Part shown: positions 12,501-23,540 of the stretch, piece by piece | Layout of the letters: each line of letters begins with the position of its first letter | Position numbering within the stretch: position 1 is the first letter of the stretch | DNA from: Jaltomata sinuosa | Taxonomy: Eukaryota > Streptophyta > Magnoliopsida > Solanales > Solanaceae | Length of the DNA stretch: 64,000 nt | Assembly: GCA_003996215.1 (NCBI GenBank) | Contig: QJPP01001809.1 | Location: forward strand, 405,952 to 469,951 | Reading direction: 5' to 3' | Position numbers and translations under genes: made by a program | Notes under the pieces: model-generated | The model's input: only the letters and a program-made list of their open reading frames with translations | What the model was told of the DNA's origin: nothing | The model's database searches: none

Positions 12501-13962
12501 CTCTCGACCAATTAAGCAACAATCCTCATGGGTTCTCTCGAATCACCACGAGTAAGCAATAACCAACAATTTACTTGGGTGTGTTGGGTTATGTCTAACC
12601 CCAACTCTTAGATGGGAGTTTCCGGCAACCAAACTATCTCTAGCCTTGATCTAGAGTGGAAAATCTCAAATCCCCACTATTGAATCTTCCCTAATTTAAG
12701 GAAATCCCTTCTCAAGCAAAAACCCAAATTAGGAAGCTAAGTCTATGTTTGCAACCATTGATTATAAATTCAAGCAATGGAGGATTCAATAGACCTAAAT
12801 AATCAAACAAGAGCAAAATCTATATATGAATTCAATACCCAAGCAAGTATTATCTCTAATACAAACCCAAATCTCAATTCAACAATTACACCAATAAAAT
12901 AACAATTAAGATCAAGGGTTTGAAGAATGGAACTTAAGATTATACAATACAAAGCATCCAAATCTTCACTCCTATGGTGTTGGTTGATGAACTTTCTCTC
13001 CAAGCTTACCAAAAGTTGTGAGAATAGGCAAAGATCCTGCCAAAGATGTTTTCCCAATCGGCTGAGAAGACTTTTATGTAGATTGGGGATTCTAAATATG
13101 TGAAATTTCAAAACTTCCCCAGCTGCCTCCGCTTTCCTTCTTCGCCTATGCGGAAGGTTGGTCACGTTCGTGAATTGTATTTGTCTTATTGACCTTCGCG
13201 TATGCGGTCAAGGGGTCACATTTGCGGAGCTTTGTTTCTGTCGGCCTTCGCGTACGCGTGTGGGATACCGCATTCGCGAAGGCATGTACTGCTGCCAGCT
13301 ACTTGCTTCTCCGAATATCTTTCTTTTGACTTGTTTTCATCCGAATTCTTTTCGAACACTTCTAAAACACAGGAACCTACAAAAGAGAAGTAATCCATGT
13401 CAATTGCACTATTTTCCCACTTATTCTTAGCAAAAGCATAAGTTTAAAGGCTCAATAAGTAGGTAGAATACCAACTTATCAAGTACCCATTGTCTTGGTA
13501 CTCATACTACACTCTGTATCTTTTTCTTATGCAGCACCTAGTACGAGCCACCCTTATTGACCTTCCTATCATTCGAGGCCTGTTGCAGTTCGGATCGTGG
13601 TGAGCTCTCAGCACTTTTAGAGACTTTACATGCTTTCTATCTTGTATATTCCGTCTATATTTTGTATTTTGGATAGACAAAGTCTGTTGTATAGCTACTC
13701 CTTACTATTAGTCGGTCTTGTACTAGTGACACCAGGTCTGGGTTGGTTCTCGTGTTGTTTTGTCTCTTTGGTCACTTTAGAGCCAGCTTTTGTATATTGG
13801 ATACAGTTGGTATGTATATATATGTTATTGGCCCTATTTCTTTATGTTGTCTTCCGCTTTTCATTACTTAAACTGTTTTACCATCTTTCGCATTATTGGG
13901 TTCTAGCTTGTTTACTGGGGGGTTATGTAGACGCCATCATGGCCCGATTTTGGCTCATGACA
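9590..13962 (+). repeat. 3' LTR of element A, split by a solo LTR
   Basis: Homologous to 1424-4418. It starts TATAATGACC (TG mutated to TA) at 9590 and ends TGACA at 13962. Without the insertion (12132-13481) and the 5-bp duplication it is about 3018 bp. It differs from the 5' LTR by many substitutions and small indels, so the insertion is old. Small open frames at 10051-10467, 11651-11968 and 13630-13968 fall in this LTR and are not considered genes. Confidence 0.88.
12132..13481 (-). mobile_element. Solo LTR L inside the 3' LTR of element A
   Basis: The 3' LTR of A is interrupted after cctacaaagtac and resumes at agtacccattg. The interruption starts TG, ends CA and is flanked by AGTAC on both sides (12127-12131 and 13482-13486), a five-base TSD. 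No internal region, primer site or coding block is present, so it is a solo LTR of 1350 bp left by recombination between two LTRs. Its ends (tgatgaacactcaaatc... and ...aacttatca) match the LTR of element H at 23541-24938, which is antisense, so L is drawn on the minus strand. Open frames on both strands (for example 12803-13165 and 13158-13430) are not genes. Confidence 0.88.
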
Positions 13963-14894
13963 CAATAGTTCTATTGGGTTCAGAAGGTGATATTTTAACT
14001 TGATTGGATCATTGTTACGAGTCCTGAAGCATTCGAGGGTGTTTTGGACCTTTGAATGGAATTCTAGTTTTCTTAAAACTTAGAGTTGATCATGGTCAGT
14101 ATTTGTCAAGATGGCCTTGAATAGGGAATTTAATTATTCCAACAGGTCCAAAATATATTTTATGATCGATTTGCACTATTAGTTTGTATTCAGAAGGTCT
14201 CGAATGAGTTTTAGGTACTTGTTTGAAGTTTAGAGTTTTACGTCATTGAGCTTTAATAGTAGTACCTAGAGCTATTATAACATTTTTGTATTTTTTGTTA
14301 TTTTCAGCATCTGCCCCTCCTCAAAGCTTTAGTTGAGTATTTATGAATTACAGACATGGATAGTTCGATTCCCAGAGCATTCAAATGAGTTTTGAAAGAG
14401 TTTTTGAATTTTGAGAGTTGAAAACTTAAGAAAGTTTACCAAAATCAATATTTGAGGTTAGGAAGGTCATTTCTGAGTTTGATGATTTCACTAGGTCCGA
14501 GTGTGGTTTTTGGCCTAGGTGGAAGTTTGGTTCAGTTCTCAAAGCTTTCGGGGAGTGTTTTGGTTATTTTGTTGGAATTTTAGAGTTTCTATAAATTTGG
14601 TTGACTTCAGTCAACATCTGATCTAAACAATCCTAGAACAGTGTTTCATCGATTGTAACACGTCTGAATATATTTTACAACTGATTTGCACTATTGGTTT
14701 GTGCTCGGGGGGTTCAAATCAAGTTATGGGGTCCATTTCGAGCTTTGGACTAATTTTTGAGTTGTTTTCAATTATTGATGTTGCAAACTTCTTCGCATTC
14801 ATGAATAGTTAACCGTATTTGAGAAGAAGGACCAGATGGTCCCTCATGATTGTGAGCCCCTAGTCACATTCACGAAGAAGGGATGCTAGATTAG
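13963..14894 (+). repeat. Old LTR-like repeat flanking element A
   Basis: No open frame of note. The text reads like the 5' half of a gypsy LTR and holds two diverged copies of one motif. Tatattttatgatcgatttgcactattagtttg (about 14145-14180) recurs as tatattttacaactgatttgcactattggtttg (about 14669-14705), roughly 525 bp apart. It begins with the right TSD of A and continues the left flank at 1284-1423, so it is the target repeat of A. Confidence 0.5.
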
Positions 14895-17095
14895 TGTCAC
14901 ACCCCGAGGATACTCCCTTGACGTAACACGGGAACTGGGACCACAAGTGCCCCAAGCTAACCATTGGTCATATCATAACTCAGATAAATCAAATAGGCAA
15001 GGGGAAGCATAATAGGAAGATCCGAAATCAAATGTATAGATAATCAAGTCAAACAGGATTACAAATCCAAAAGGAGACTCGCATAATATCTATGTTTGAA
15101 AAGCCTCTAACTGTCATAAAGAGTTGCTGGGACAAGCCCCCAGCTAACTCAAAATCTGAAATGAAAGCATAAAGATGGACGCTTTAACTCTAGTCCTCGA
15201 ATAATGAGAACTCACCAATAGTCAGTTGAAGGTCTGGCGTAGTCTAGCCACGAGTCTGAGGGCAGGTGCCTGAATCTGCATCGTAAAAGGATGCAGCACA
15301 AAATGCGTCAGTACTATAGGATGTAATGAATATATGAGCCTATGCATCAATAAATGAAAATGTTCTTAAATCATGCTTAAAATACTGAAGCCATGTACAG
15401 TAAGAGAATTCATGAGTAAAATCACAGTTAAACATAAGGCATGAAAATAGAAGATCAACTTCAAAAGTAAAGTATCATGTAACTTGACTGAAAAGCTTTC
15501 ATACGGGAGTTTCTTATAATCGACAATAGACCATATGAGCTACATGAAATCTAACTATATATCCCTAGTTAGTAAAGTTGTTCCGAACCCTGCCAAGGTA
15601 AAGAATACCATAATCCAACTATATCACCCTAGTTGGCAAAGCTGCCCTATGCCCCGCTAAGGCAAGGGCACCATGATAAAAAGAGTGGAACCACTTTCAT
15701 AAGCCCATCGGGCGATACATAACCTACATTGGCAATATAGTTTTTGGACTTGGGTAATTGAACCTTCATCGCTCGATGCTAAATACCACTCCCAAAACAT
15801 ATACATATAGCTCATAATACCTGTGACATATCTGATGCCAAAACTGTTCATAATTTAGGTAGACATATCTGGATGCCAAACCTTGCATAAAACATAGGGA
15901 CATATCTAATGTCCAAAACTATTGGAAAATCATAAGGACATATCTGATGTCATGCAACTCACAATTCATGAGTCTTAAAGCTTTGCAAAACCATAATTCA
16001 AAATATACTTTCCTCTCTAATATCATAGCTTGATGAATTAGGCATGCAATTTCATGAAAATAGAGGTCATGTTACCTAAACATACTAATTTTACTTGAAG
16101 ACATGCAATTCAAAATCATGCTAAAATTTATCATCAACATATGGGCTTTTGAAATCTACTAAGGAACTTCAATTAAATCATAGATACGTAATAATAAATT
16201 ATGAATTGATGCTTTAAAAGAAGACCCATAACTTTTCTCCAATTTGAGTAAGAACCCTAATTTAGAAATCCATAAATTCAATTTAGAAGATTGGGGTTTC
16301 GAGCATAAGAGTGAAGGAACTCCCTTATTGAATACCCACATACCTTGATTGAAGCTAACCAAACTGAAATTGAAAAGAAAAAGAAGGCTTGAACTTGGAG
16401 CTTGAGACTTGGAGCTTGAAGGAGTTCTTTCCCAATTTGGTAGATGAATGAGAGGTAATGAGGGTCTTAGGCTACTAGGAGTAGAAATCCTATAAAAAGT
16501 GGCCAAAATGACCTCACTTAGGAGTTAAAAGAGTGGGTCATTATAAAAATACCCATAGTATTTAATTAGGAAAAAGCTGATAAAAGGGGTCGGCTTCAGG
16601 AATCACGGATGGGTTCCACGGGTCGTAGACTGAACCACGACTCGTGGTTTCCACTTGTAGTTCCTGGCCAAAAGATCATACTGCAGAAGACGTTCTGCAG
16701 GTCAACAGGATGGACCGTAGAACAAATTATAGTTCGTGGATCCAACTCGTTATTTCTGAAGGACTAGGCAGGCCTCTGATCAGGTTCCACGAGTCAACAT
16801 GACGGTCTGTAGTTCAAACTATGGTCCGTAGACATGACTCATAGTTACTGAGAATCAGTTATTCCTCAGGTCTGATTCCACGAGTTAACAGGATAGGCCG
16901 TAGACAGAATAATGGTCTATTGAACCAACTCGTGGTTCTCATACCAGAGACTGAACTTGGCAGACTTAGACTACGGCTCCACTCCACGACTCGTGGTTCA
17001 AACCACGATCAGTGGTTTGGACCCGTAATCTCTGGAAAGTTCAAATTTTCAGATTTCTTAAGTTTAAAAGCTAGATCGAATTCTGGGGTGTTACA
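14895..17095 (-). repeat. 3' LTR of element D
   Basis: On the minus strand it starts TGTAACACCCC and ends GGGGTGTGACA, the TG...CA ends of an LTR, and is about 2.2 kb. Its start is set by the polypurine tract at 17096-17111. The stretch 16560-17020 is dense in short palindromes on one theme (see findings). Open frames inside (15657-15851, 16159-16506 minus, 16920-17141) are not considered genes. Confidence 0.85.
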
Positions 17096-17111
17096 ATATC
17101 TCCCCCTTGGG
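17096..17111 (-). other. Polypurine tract of element D
   Basis: The minus strand reads cccaagggggagatat directly before the LTR start TGTAACACC. This is the purine run that primes plus-strand DNA synthesis in LTR retrotransposons. It fixes both the orientation of D and the start of its 3' LTR. Confidence 0.8.
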
Positions 17112-17307
17112 ATCATTCCTCCTCGAATGAAGACTAAGTAAGGAAAATTGGAGAGAAAATAGCCCAACCACACATCAAAACATGAAAACTCAAGGATAAC
17201 ATGAAAACTGATCTTTTCAACTTAAAGCATGACTGAACTAACTTCGAAAAACATGAATGCATTCTAGAATCATGAGATAACTGATGGGATAGGAGGAAAC
17301 TAATATC

Positions 17308-18672
17308 TCAAGCTGAAACCAGATCGGAAGGAAAGAGATGAGGGTACTTATCTTTCATGGCAGATTCTGCTTCCCAAGTAGCTCCCTCAACTAATTGGTT
17401 TCTCAAAAGGACTTTCACCGAAGCGACTTCCTTGTTTCTCAACCTACAAACTTGATGATCAAGGATCTCCACGGGAACCTCCTTATAAGTAAGTTTATCC
17501 CTCACACTCATATCTTCCAAAGAAACAATCAAGGTCGGATCACCAACACACTTCTTCAACATCGAAACATAGAAAACCAGATGAACCACTTCTAAATCCG
17601 ATGCCAAATCCAACTCATAAGTGATACTACCAACTATCCTCAGAATCTGATAAGGACCAACACAGCAGGGACTAAGCTTCTCTTTCTTGCCAAATCTCAT
17701 CACACCCTTCATGGGTGACACTTTCAGGAATACCCAATCATTAACTTCAAATTCCAACTCTTTCTTACTCATATCCGCATATGATTTCTGTCAGCTCTGG
17801 GCGGTCTACAACCTTTCTCTAATGGTTTTAACCTTCTCCATAGTCTCATGAACCAAATCTGGACCAATCAAAGCCGCCTCACCTACCTCAAACCAACCAA
17901 TAGGAGACCTTTACCTCCACCCATAAAGTGCCTCATAAGGAGCCATCTGATGCTTGAGTGGAAGCTGTTGTTGTAGGCAAACTCAATAAGAGGTAAGTGA
18001 TCATCCCAATTACCTTTGAAATCAATCACACAAGCTCTCAATATATCCTCCAAAGTCTGAATAGTATGCTCTTCCTGGCCATCCATCTATGGGTGAAAAG
18101 TTGTGCTAAACTTCACCTGAGTACCAAGACCTGTCTGAAATGATCTCCAAAACTGGGATGTAAAATGAGTACCTCTATCTGAAATAATGGATAATGGAAC
18201 ACCATGTAATCGGACTATCTCACGGATGTAGAGTCTGGCATAATCTTCAGCTGAATCAGTAGTCTTGACAACCAAGAAGTGGGATGATTTGGTCATCCTG
18301 TCAACAATTACCCAAATAGAATTATGTTGCTTACGAGTACAAGGCAAGCCACTAATGAAGTCCATATTGATTGCTTTCCACTTCCACGTAGGAAGATCAA
18401 TATCCTGAGTCATACCACCCAATCTCTGATGCTCTACCTTCACTTGCTAACATTTGGGACACTTAGCCATAAAGTCAACTATGTCCTTCTTCATGCCATT
18501 CCACCCATAGACTTCTCGTAGGTCATGGTACATCTTGGTGGCACCAGGGTGAATTGAGTATCTGGAACTATGAGCCTCAGTCAAAATCTGCTGTCTTAAC
18601 CCATCAACGTTGGGAACAAACTATCGACCCTGATAATGAAGTACACCATATCCTTCTTGGGAGAAAACCAGG
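17308..18672 (-). pseudogene. Integrase and C-terminal tail of element D, truncated
   Basis: From the minus strand: 18443-18087 carries the integrase core with MDFISGLP (first catalytic Asp), IISDRGTHFTSQFW (second Asp) and the block before the third residue. A stop near 18087 is followed by 18086-17883, with LEDILRACVIDF (catalytic Glu) and EFAYNNSFHSS. After a break, 17772-17308 holds VSPMKGVMRFG, the GPY motif (VGPYQIL) and a chromodomain-like end (ILDHQVCRLRNKEVASVKVL, then ATWEAE). The tail is full length for this group. Upstream, 18444-18672 keeps the zinc-binding part (homologue of YSIHPG and CxxC) with stops. Integrase joins cDNA to the chromosome, and the chromodomain is thought to guide it to heterochromatin (family knowledge). 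Confidence 0.85.
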
Positions 18673-21585
18673 GTCTTGCTTTTTGTGTTTTTTGGCCAGT
18701 TGAAATTGGATGTTGAACTTTGGTCAATATTCAGATAAGACGGCCTTAGATGGGAATTTTGTCAGCGTTATTAGCTCGGGAATGTCGACTTTGGGCTAGA
18801 GAGACTTTTGGTTTGGGTCCCGAGGCTTCCAAACTCGTTCTGGGCCATTGAGTTTCATTTTAGAAAAGTTGGCCATTTGGGTGTGGGGACCACTTTTCAT
18901 TAAATCAACCTCTGTGGAGGGTTTCATAAATTCCATTGAGTCTTAAATGCCATTTCTGGTGTTGTAGCATAGTTCATTTACTCATGGGAAGTCCCAAATG
19001 AGGCCCGTAGGCCCATCTGGAGACCTTTTATCTTAGGATTTTCTGCTGATTGATGTTGTAGGTGCAGGCCTCAGGTCATAATCGTGACTGAAGCCATGAC
19101 ATCGTGAGGTTCTGCCTCTTTGGGCATCACGACTATGAGGGTCCCTTCATGCTACCGCGATGAAAGGGCATATTGACCTGGCGTGCCTTTGTTCTTTGCG
19201 ATCGCAAAGTTCCTTCTCACGACTGCAATGAAGCCCTTGCCTCCTTGTTCTTTGTGACCGTGTGTCTAGCCATCACGATTGTGATGGTCTAGCCAACATG
19301 GTCATCATGACTGCGTAGGGTCTCTTCACGATTGCGAGGAAGGACCCTTGGTGATATATTTATCTTCTCCTTCATTTTCTTCTCCCAAAAGCCAAACTTG
19401 CACCATTGTTGTTGAACTCCAAGCTCCATTCTTCAATTTTGATCATCCCAAAGCTTGGAGGTGGATATATTCTAGGTCCGTGATCATTTTCCATCTTCTA
19501 ATTGGTAAGTTTCCTTCGTTAATTCTGTTAGTTTCATCTCTTTAATTCTATTTTTTATTTGTTGTGATCCTTGGACTGTTTTGAGCCCTATCATTGGTTG
19601 ATTCTCGCTCAATTTAGGATCATGTGTTGTTTTCAAGGTCAGGAACATCATGGCCATTTTCATTTCCAATTTTGGGTTGCAGGGCATACGGGTCTGCTTT
19701 TGACCCAGATTTAAACTCGGCTAAACATTTATCAATATAGGGTTTGTTAGCTTTGTTTTAAGTCATATATTATGTTCTTGATGGTGTATTAATTGTTCAG
19801 ATTTTCTAAGAGCAGTTCAGTCTTGGACAATGTTTTTTCAGCAGCTTGTCATCGAACGACAAGTAGGTTATGGTTTCTCTACATAGACTCTGTGTATATA
19901 GGCTATAACTGTACTATTTAGCATCAGTGGTTAGGTTTACTAGTTTGGCACTCCAGACCTTGTCCATTTTCTTTCTGTCCATCTTATTTTACATGTTCGT
20001 TGAAGTATTCATATTGGTTCTTTAGTATAACCCCTTGTGGCCACATGTGGCCTTGTATTTTCCTTTGAACCATAGATGGTGGGTTATTTGGAAATGTTTG
20101 TGAGTCACTGACATTGAATTGTGATTTTAGGCTGGTTATCTATGGTTTAGAGCATATTAAGACTGTGCAAGGCAGATAGGTTGGTTGTGAGCCATTGGGC
20201 TACTTATCGTGTTTGGGCATGCTATTATCATTCATATAAAGAGTTTTGTACATTATTTACTACTAATTAGGCTATGGGCCTACCTATCTCTATTTTATAA
20301 ACCTTGCATGGCCCTGAGGGCGCATTTTATATATAAATGGTTATAAAAGGATTTGAAACTAATTTTTTTATGAATCTTCTTGGAGTAAAAGAGACTACAT
20401 GATGATTTTATCATTTGGTTTTCATACTGATACTAGACTCGGCTGAGCAGATTGCTAAACTTATTTTACTATGGAGTTAGACCCGATTATTCTCCGGGAA
20501 TCCTTCATTGGGGTTTTGAGACTGGAATTACTGATTTAGACCAGGATAAACTCCTAGCATTTTCTTTGAGATTTTGACTACTGGTTTAAACTCAGATACA
20601 CTCCGAGCAGTATTATTTGAGATTCCTAATTTAGTATATGGTCAAGGACCTACATGGACCTTGTGGATCTAGATGAAGGGCAACGTGCTGCGAGTGCCGG
20701 AGGAGGGGCATATGGTGTAGTTGAGGTATACGAGGGACTCCTTTTATGGATCCTACCTATTGGGCCTATAGGCACCAGAGGAGGTACATACAGTACTACT
20801 GTCACACCTAGTTTTACTATATCACATCATATCAATCATTTTGTGTTCAGTTCCACGCTTGTTTGCTATTTGCTAAGTGTACGCTCTGTTAGTATGGAAT
20901 GCTGGAGGGTTTGTTTTCACTTATATGTGTTCCTCGAGTGTATGGGCGTCTATTAGGATTGTAGGTAGATTCGTGGCTCGATCCTATTATTGTATTCATT
21001 CAAATTATAGTACTTGAGGGTTATTGTTTGACTATCCTTTTCTTGTGAGACTGCCTTTATGATCATCCTTACCTTGTGAGTTGTACTTTTAGCATGTCTA
21101 TATTTAGTGGTTTTTTCTTCTTTTCCTTTTATTTGAGGTTACTGGCATACCACCATTCTCCTTAAACTCTCTCTCTATATATATTATTGTTGCAAGGATC
21201 CTGGTGCATTCTCCTTCCCCTTCACCTGTGTTTTGTGTTATATATATCTTCTGTGGCTAGCATAGTATTCTTGTATTCTCTTAGTATTATATCCGTGCTA
21301 GCTCCCGTGTGCTTTCTGTTGTTTGCTTATGTGACTACTTTCTTTCATATATGATATATACTGCTTTTATATCTTATATGCGCTCAATTGGCCTATGATG
21401 CCTACTGGGTACTTGTTACATTGCAATTAGTGCTCATACTACACTTCTACATCTTCCTGGTGTAGACCCTAGTGTGAGTTCTCCCTATTGATCACGTGCA
21501 GACTCATTTTTTGTACCCTCTTGTACTTTGTATATTTTAGTGGTGGGTTTTATACTATGATACTAGGTCGTGAGATGGTTTAACA

Positions 21586-21665
<80 letters not shown>

Positions 21666-21710
21666 TCTGGTTCCTCTTTTTCCTTACTTTTTTATCTTGC
21701 TTCCGTTAAT
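18673..21710 (+). repeat. LTR fragment E, plus orientation, both ends missing
   Basis: Follows the LTRs of B and F in order: ggccagttg plus ttggtcaatattc; tcgactttgggctagagag; gtttgggtcccgaggcttcc; the CG-rich stretch 19080-19340; cagcagcttgtcatcgaacgac at about 19847; the 'gcctatgatgcctactgggtac' block near 21390; and tatactatgatactaggtcgtgag near 21555. The first ~250 bp and the last few hundred bp of a complete LTR are missing, and there is no primer site or gag. The right edge (about 21590-21710) is blurred by a microsatellite. Open frames (20654-20956, 19348-19545) are not genes. Confidence 0.72.
21587..21662 (+). repeat. (TC)n/(TA)n microsatellite
   Basis: About 21 bases of TC repeats run into TATATACATACATA and a TA run of about 40 bases. 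An open frame across it would encode an IYIYIY tract and is an artefact of the repeat. Confidence 0.95.
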
Positions 21711-22193
21711 TGTGTTTCTACCCCATGTATTCCATGTACTTACGCCATTTGGTGTTGTATTATTTCTATGATGCAAACTCAGGTACTCAAGAATGTGCTT
21801 AGATGCTTTAGTAAGTTCTATCATTTTGGATTTGGGTGAGCCCTCTATATTTCCAGAGGGCTTGGTTTGTGGAGTAGTTCAGTAGTGTATGTTTTTTTAC
21901 ATAAAGGTAGACTAGGGGCCTCGTCTCGATAGTTAGTATTCAGATTCAGTTAAAGATTTCATAGATAGATAGCATTCAGTCAAGTCAAGACATGTTTTTA
22001 GTATATGTATGGATTCATATGCAAATTTTTAAAAGTACTTTTTATGAAAAAAGATTCCTTCTTTTAAATGTTCCTTATTTTTTCTTCTTATGTTGGTTGT
22101 ATGCTCATGTATCATGTCATGTTATAATTACGCTCGAGCCAGTAATGGCATCAGGTGCAGATCCCACCTAGGGTGTAGGCTCGAGGCCTGACA
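21711..22193 (+). repeat. Fragment resembling the 3' end of another LTR
   Basis: Ends gtgtaggctcgaggcctgaca at 22193, a form typical of gypsy LTR ends (ctcgaggc, then TGACA). No partner LTR or primer site is seen. After it the sequence passes into the internal DNA of J. Little else can be said. Confidence 0.4.
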
Positions 22194-22708
22194 ATTATAA
22201 GTTTAGAAAAGTCCTTATGTGATCTCGACCAAGCATTCAAAAGAAAGCAGTTATAGAAAATAAAGGCAAACATATGGTATCTTCATGTGTAGCATATGAA
22301 ATTCTTTGTGAGTAGGAGTGTTTTCTCTTCTCCTTAGTCTTTTTGTCACATCTACTTATTGTATATATGTTTATTGTTTTAGGAGATTTCTCTGATCAAT
22401 GTCAGGGCACTTGAATTGAAATAGCTGAATAATTTAACTTCCCTAACTAAGTCTATTGTATGTATTCTAAAGTTGATAGAGTATAATGTAACATATTAAG
22501 AATACATTATTAGTTTGTCAAGTAGGAGTGAGTCAATATGCTTGGAACTTTGAAAAAAATAGAGAGGATAAACATGTTTTTAAAGCAAATGCCGGTAAAA
22601 GCTTATTAAAATCATTATAGACAACTTGTTTTGTTGTGCTTAAGCTTAAGTATAGTAGAATGTCTTGTGTGACTTTCTTGAGGACAAGAAATGATTTTAA
22701 GTTAGAAG

Positions 22709-23540
22709 TGCGGATATTCCTTAAAATTAGGGCACATTCGATGTCTTTTACTTGGGTGTTATATGTGCTTCTGCATGTTTTTATGTGTTTTTAATGTTAG
22801 AATGTTATTCTACAGGTTTTAAATGTCAGAATGGCCAAAAGAAGGAAAAATTGATGAACTGTCAGAAAATAGGATATCTATGATCGTGGATTGGTCAGAA
22901 TGGCCAAAAGAAGGAAAAATTGATGAACTGTCAAAAAATAGGATATCTATGATCGTGGATTGAAGTATGGGCCGTGGACCCTATCTTTGAATAGTTTAGA
23001 GGATGTGTAAAAAGAGAAGTTTTTCAGATGATCAAGTATGAAGGAAAATATGAACCATATGTCATATTCATGGTCCATACATTTGGAGAAGACCAAGATG
23101 ACAGAAAAACTTATGATAGAGCTTATGGACCATTGATCAACGTACGGTCTGTGATTCAAACCATGGTGAAAGTTCAAAAACCCTAAGTCACAATTGATGG
23201 CAGGATTAAAGTCCATCCACGAACCATGGATTGGATTATTGATAGTATCACTATGCAATTTGAGTTTGTTAGAATTTTGAATTTGTGACCCATAATAAAT
23301 ACTTCTCATAGGATTTTTTGTATTAGAGGGTCACACATATTTTTCAGTTAACAGAGTCTGTAGTTAGAAATATTTTCTCTTCTAGCTTTCGAGTTTTGTA
23401 AAGAGGGAAGAACAAAGTTATTTCTTTCATATTTTGTTCAAAGAAATCATTATGTTTTCAATCAATTTTTGTTATTGTTTTCATTCAATTGTGAGCTGAT
23501 AAATCTCTTACTAAGGGTGTGAACCTAGTGGAAATGTCAC
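22709..23540 (+). repeat. 3' LTR of element J, interrupted
   Basis: Starts near TGCGGATATTCC after the purine run and parallels the LTR of I at 62945-64000 in order (TATA region, cttctagctttcg, gagctgataaatc against gagtagctaaatc, ggaaatgtcac against ggaaatcatg). It stops at 23540 where H begins. A 69-bp tandem duplication lies at 22825-22962. Confidence 0.65.
22825..22962 (+). repeat. Two tandem copies of a 69-bp unit
   Basis: The unit starting gtcagaatggccaaaagaag occurs at 22825 and again at 22894, ending in gatcgtggattg. I see one mismatch (gtcagaaaat against gtcaaaaaat), so the duplication is much younger than the decayed LTR around it. Confidence 0.95.

Larger units (their letters stand above)
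1424..13962 (+). mobile_element. Element A: full-length but dead Ty3/gypsy (Tekay/Del-like) retrotransposon
   Basis: Two related ~3 kb LTRs flank a gag-pol region in the order gag, protease, reverse transcriptase, RNase H, integrase, as in Ty3/gypsy. The left LTR starts TGTAATGACC and the right LTR ends in TGACA. The flanks are CAACA (1419-1423) and CAATA (13963-13967), a five-base duplication differing by one C-to-T change. The integrase tail and the LTR length fit the chromovirus Tekay/Del lineage (family knowledge; lineage assignment is inference). The coding region has many stops and several frameshifts, and the LTRs have diverged with indels, so this is an old copy. The 3' LTR is split by a solo LTR at 12132-13481. 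Confidence 0.9.
14895..18672 (-). mobile_element. Element D: 3' end of a minus-strand gypsy chromovirus
   Basis: On the minus strand the order is integrase core, GPY/F tail, polypurine tract and 3' LTR (17095 down to 14895). The upstream part (gag to RNase H) is missing. At about 18672 the sequence switches abruptly, between ccagggtcttg and ctttttgtg, into the plus-oriented LTR fragment E. The element is therefore truncated by an insertion, deletion or rearrangement at that point. Confidence 0.85.
22194..23540 (+). mobile_element. Element J: 3' end of a Tat/Athila-like retrotransposon
   Basis: 22194-22708 is internal DNA and 22709-23540 the start of a 3' LTR. The internal part matches element I at about 62480-62944: tagaaaataaaggcaaacatatggtat against tagaaaataacggcaagcctatggtat. 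Both carry the ending gaggacaagaaatg-attttaagttag, a purine-rich run before the LTR. No coding frame is left. The LTR keeps a homologue of the TATA region of I (ataataaatac near 23290). J is cut at 23540 by the antisense LTR of H, so J is the oldest layer of this nest. Confidence 0.7.

Noticed and set aside
12132..13481. DNA transposon with TGATRA terminal inverted repeats
   Set aside because: Inverted match is only about six bases; TG...CA ends, a 5-bp duplication and homology to the H LTR next to a polypurine tract show a solo LTR.
21570..21839. 89-codon frame with an IYIYIY tract
   Set aside because: Translation of the TC/TA microsatellite.
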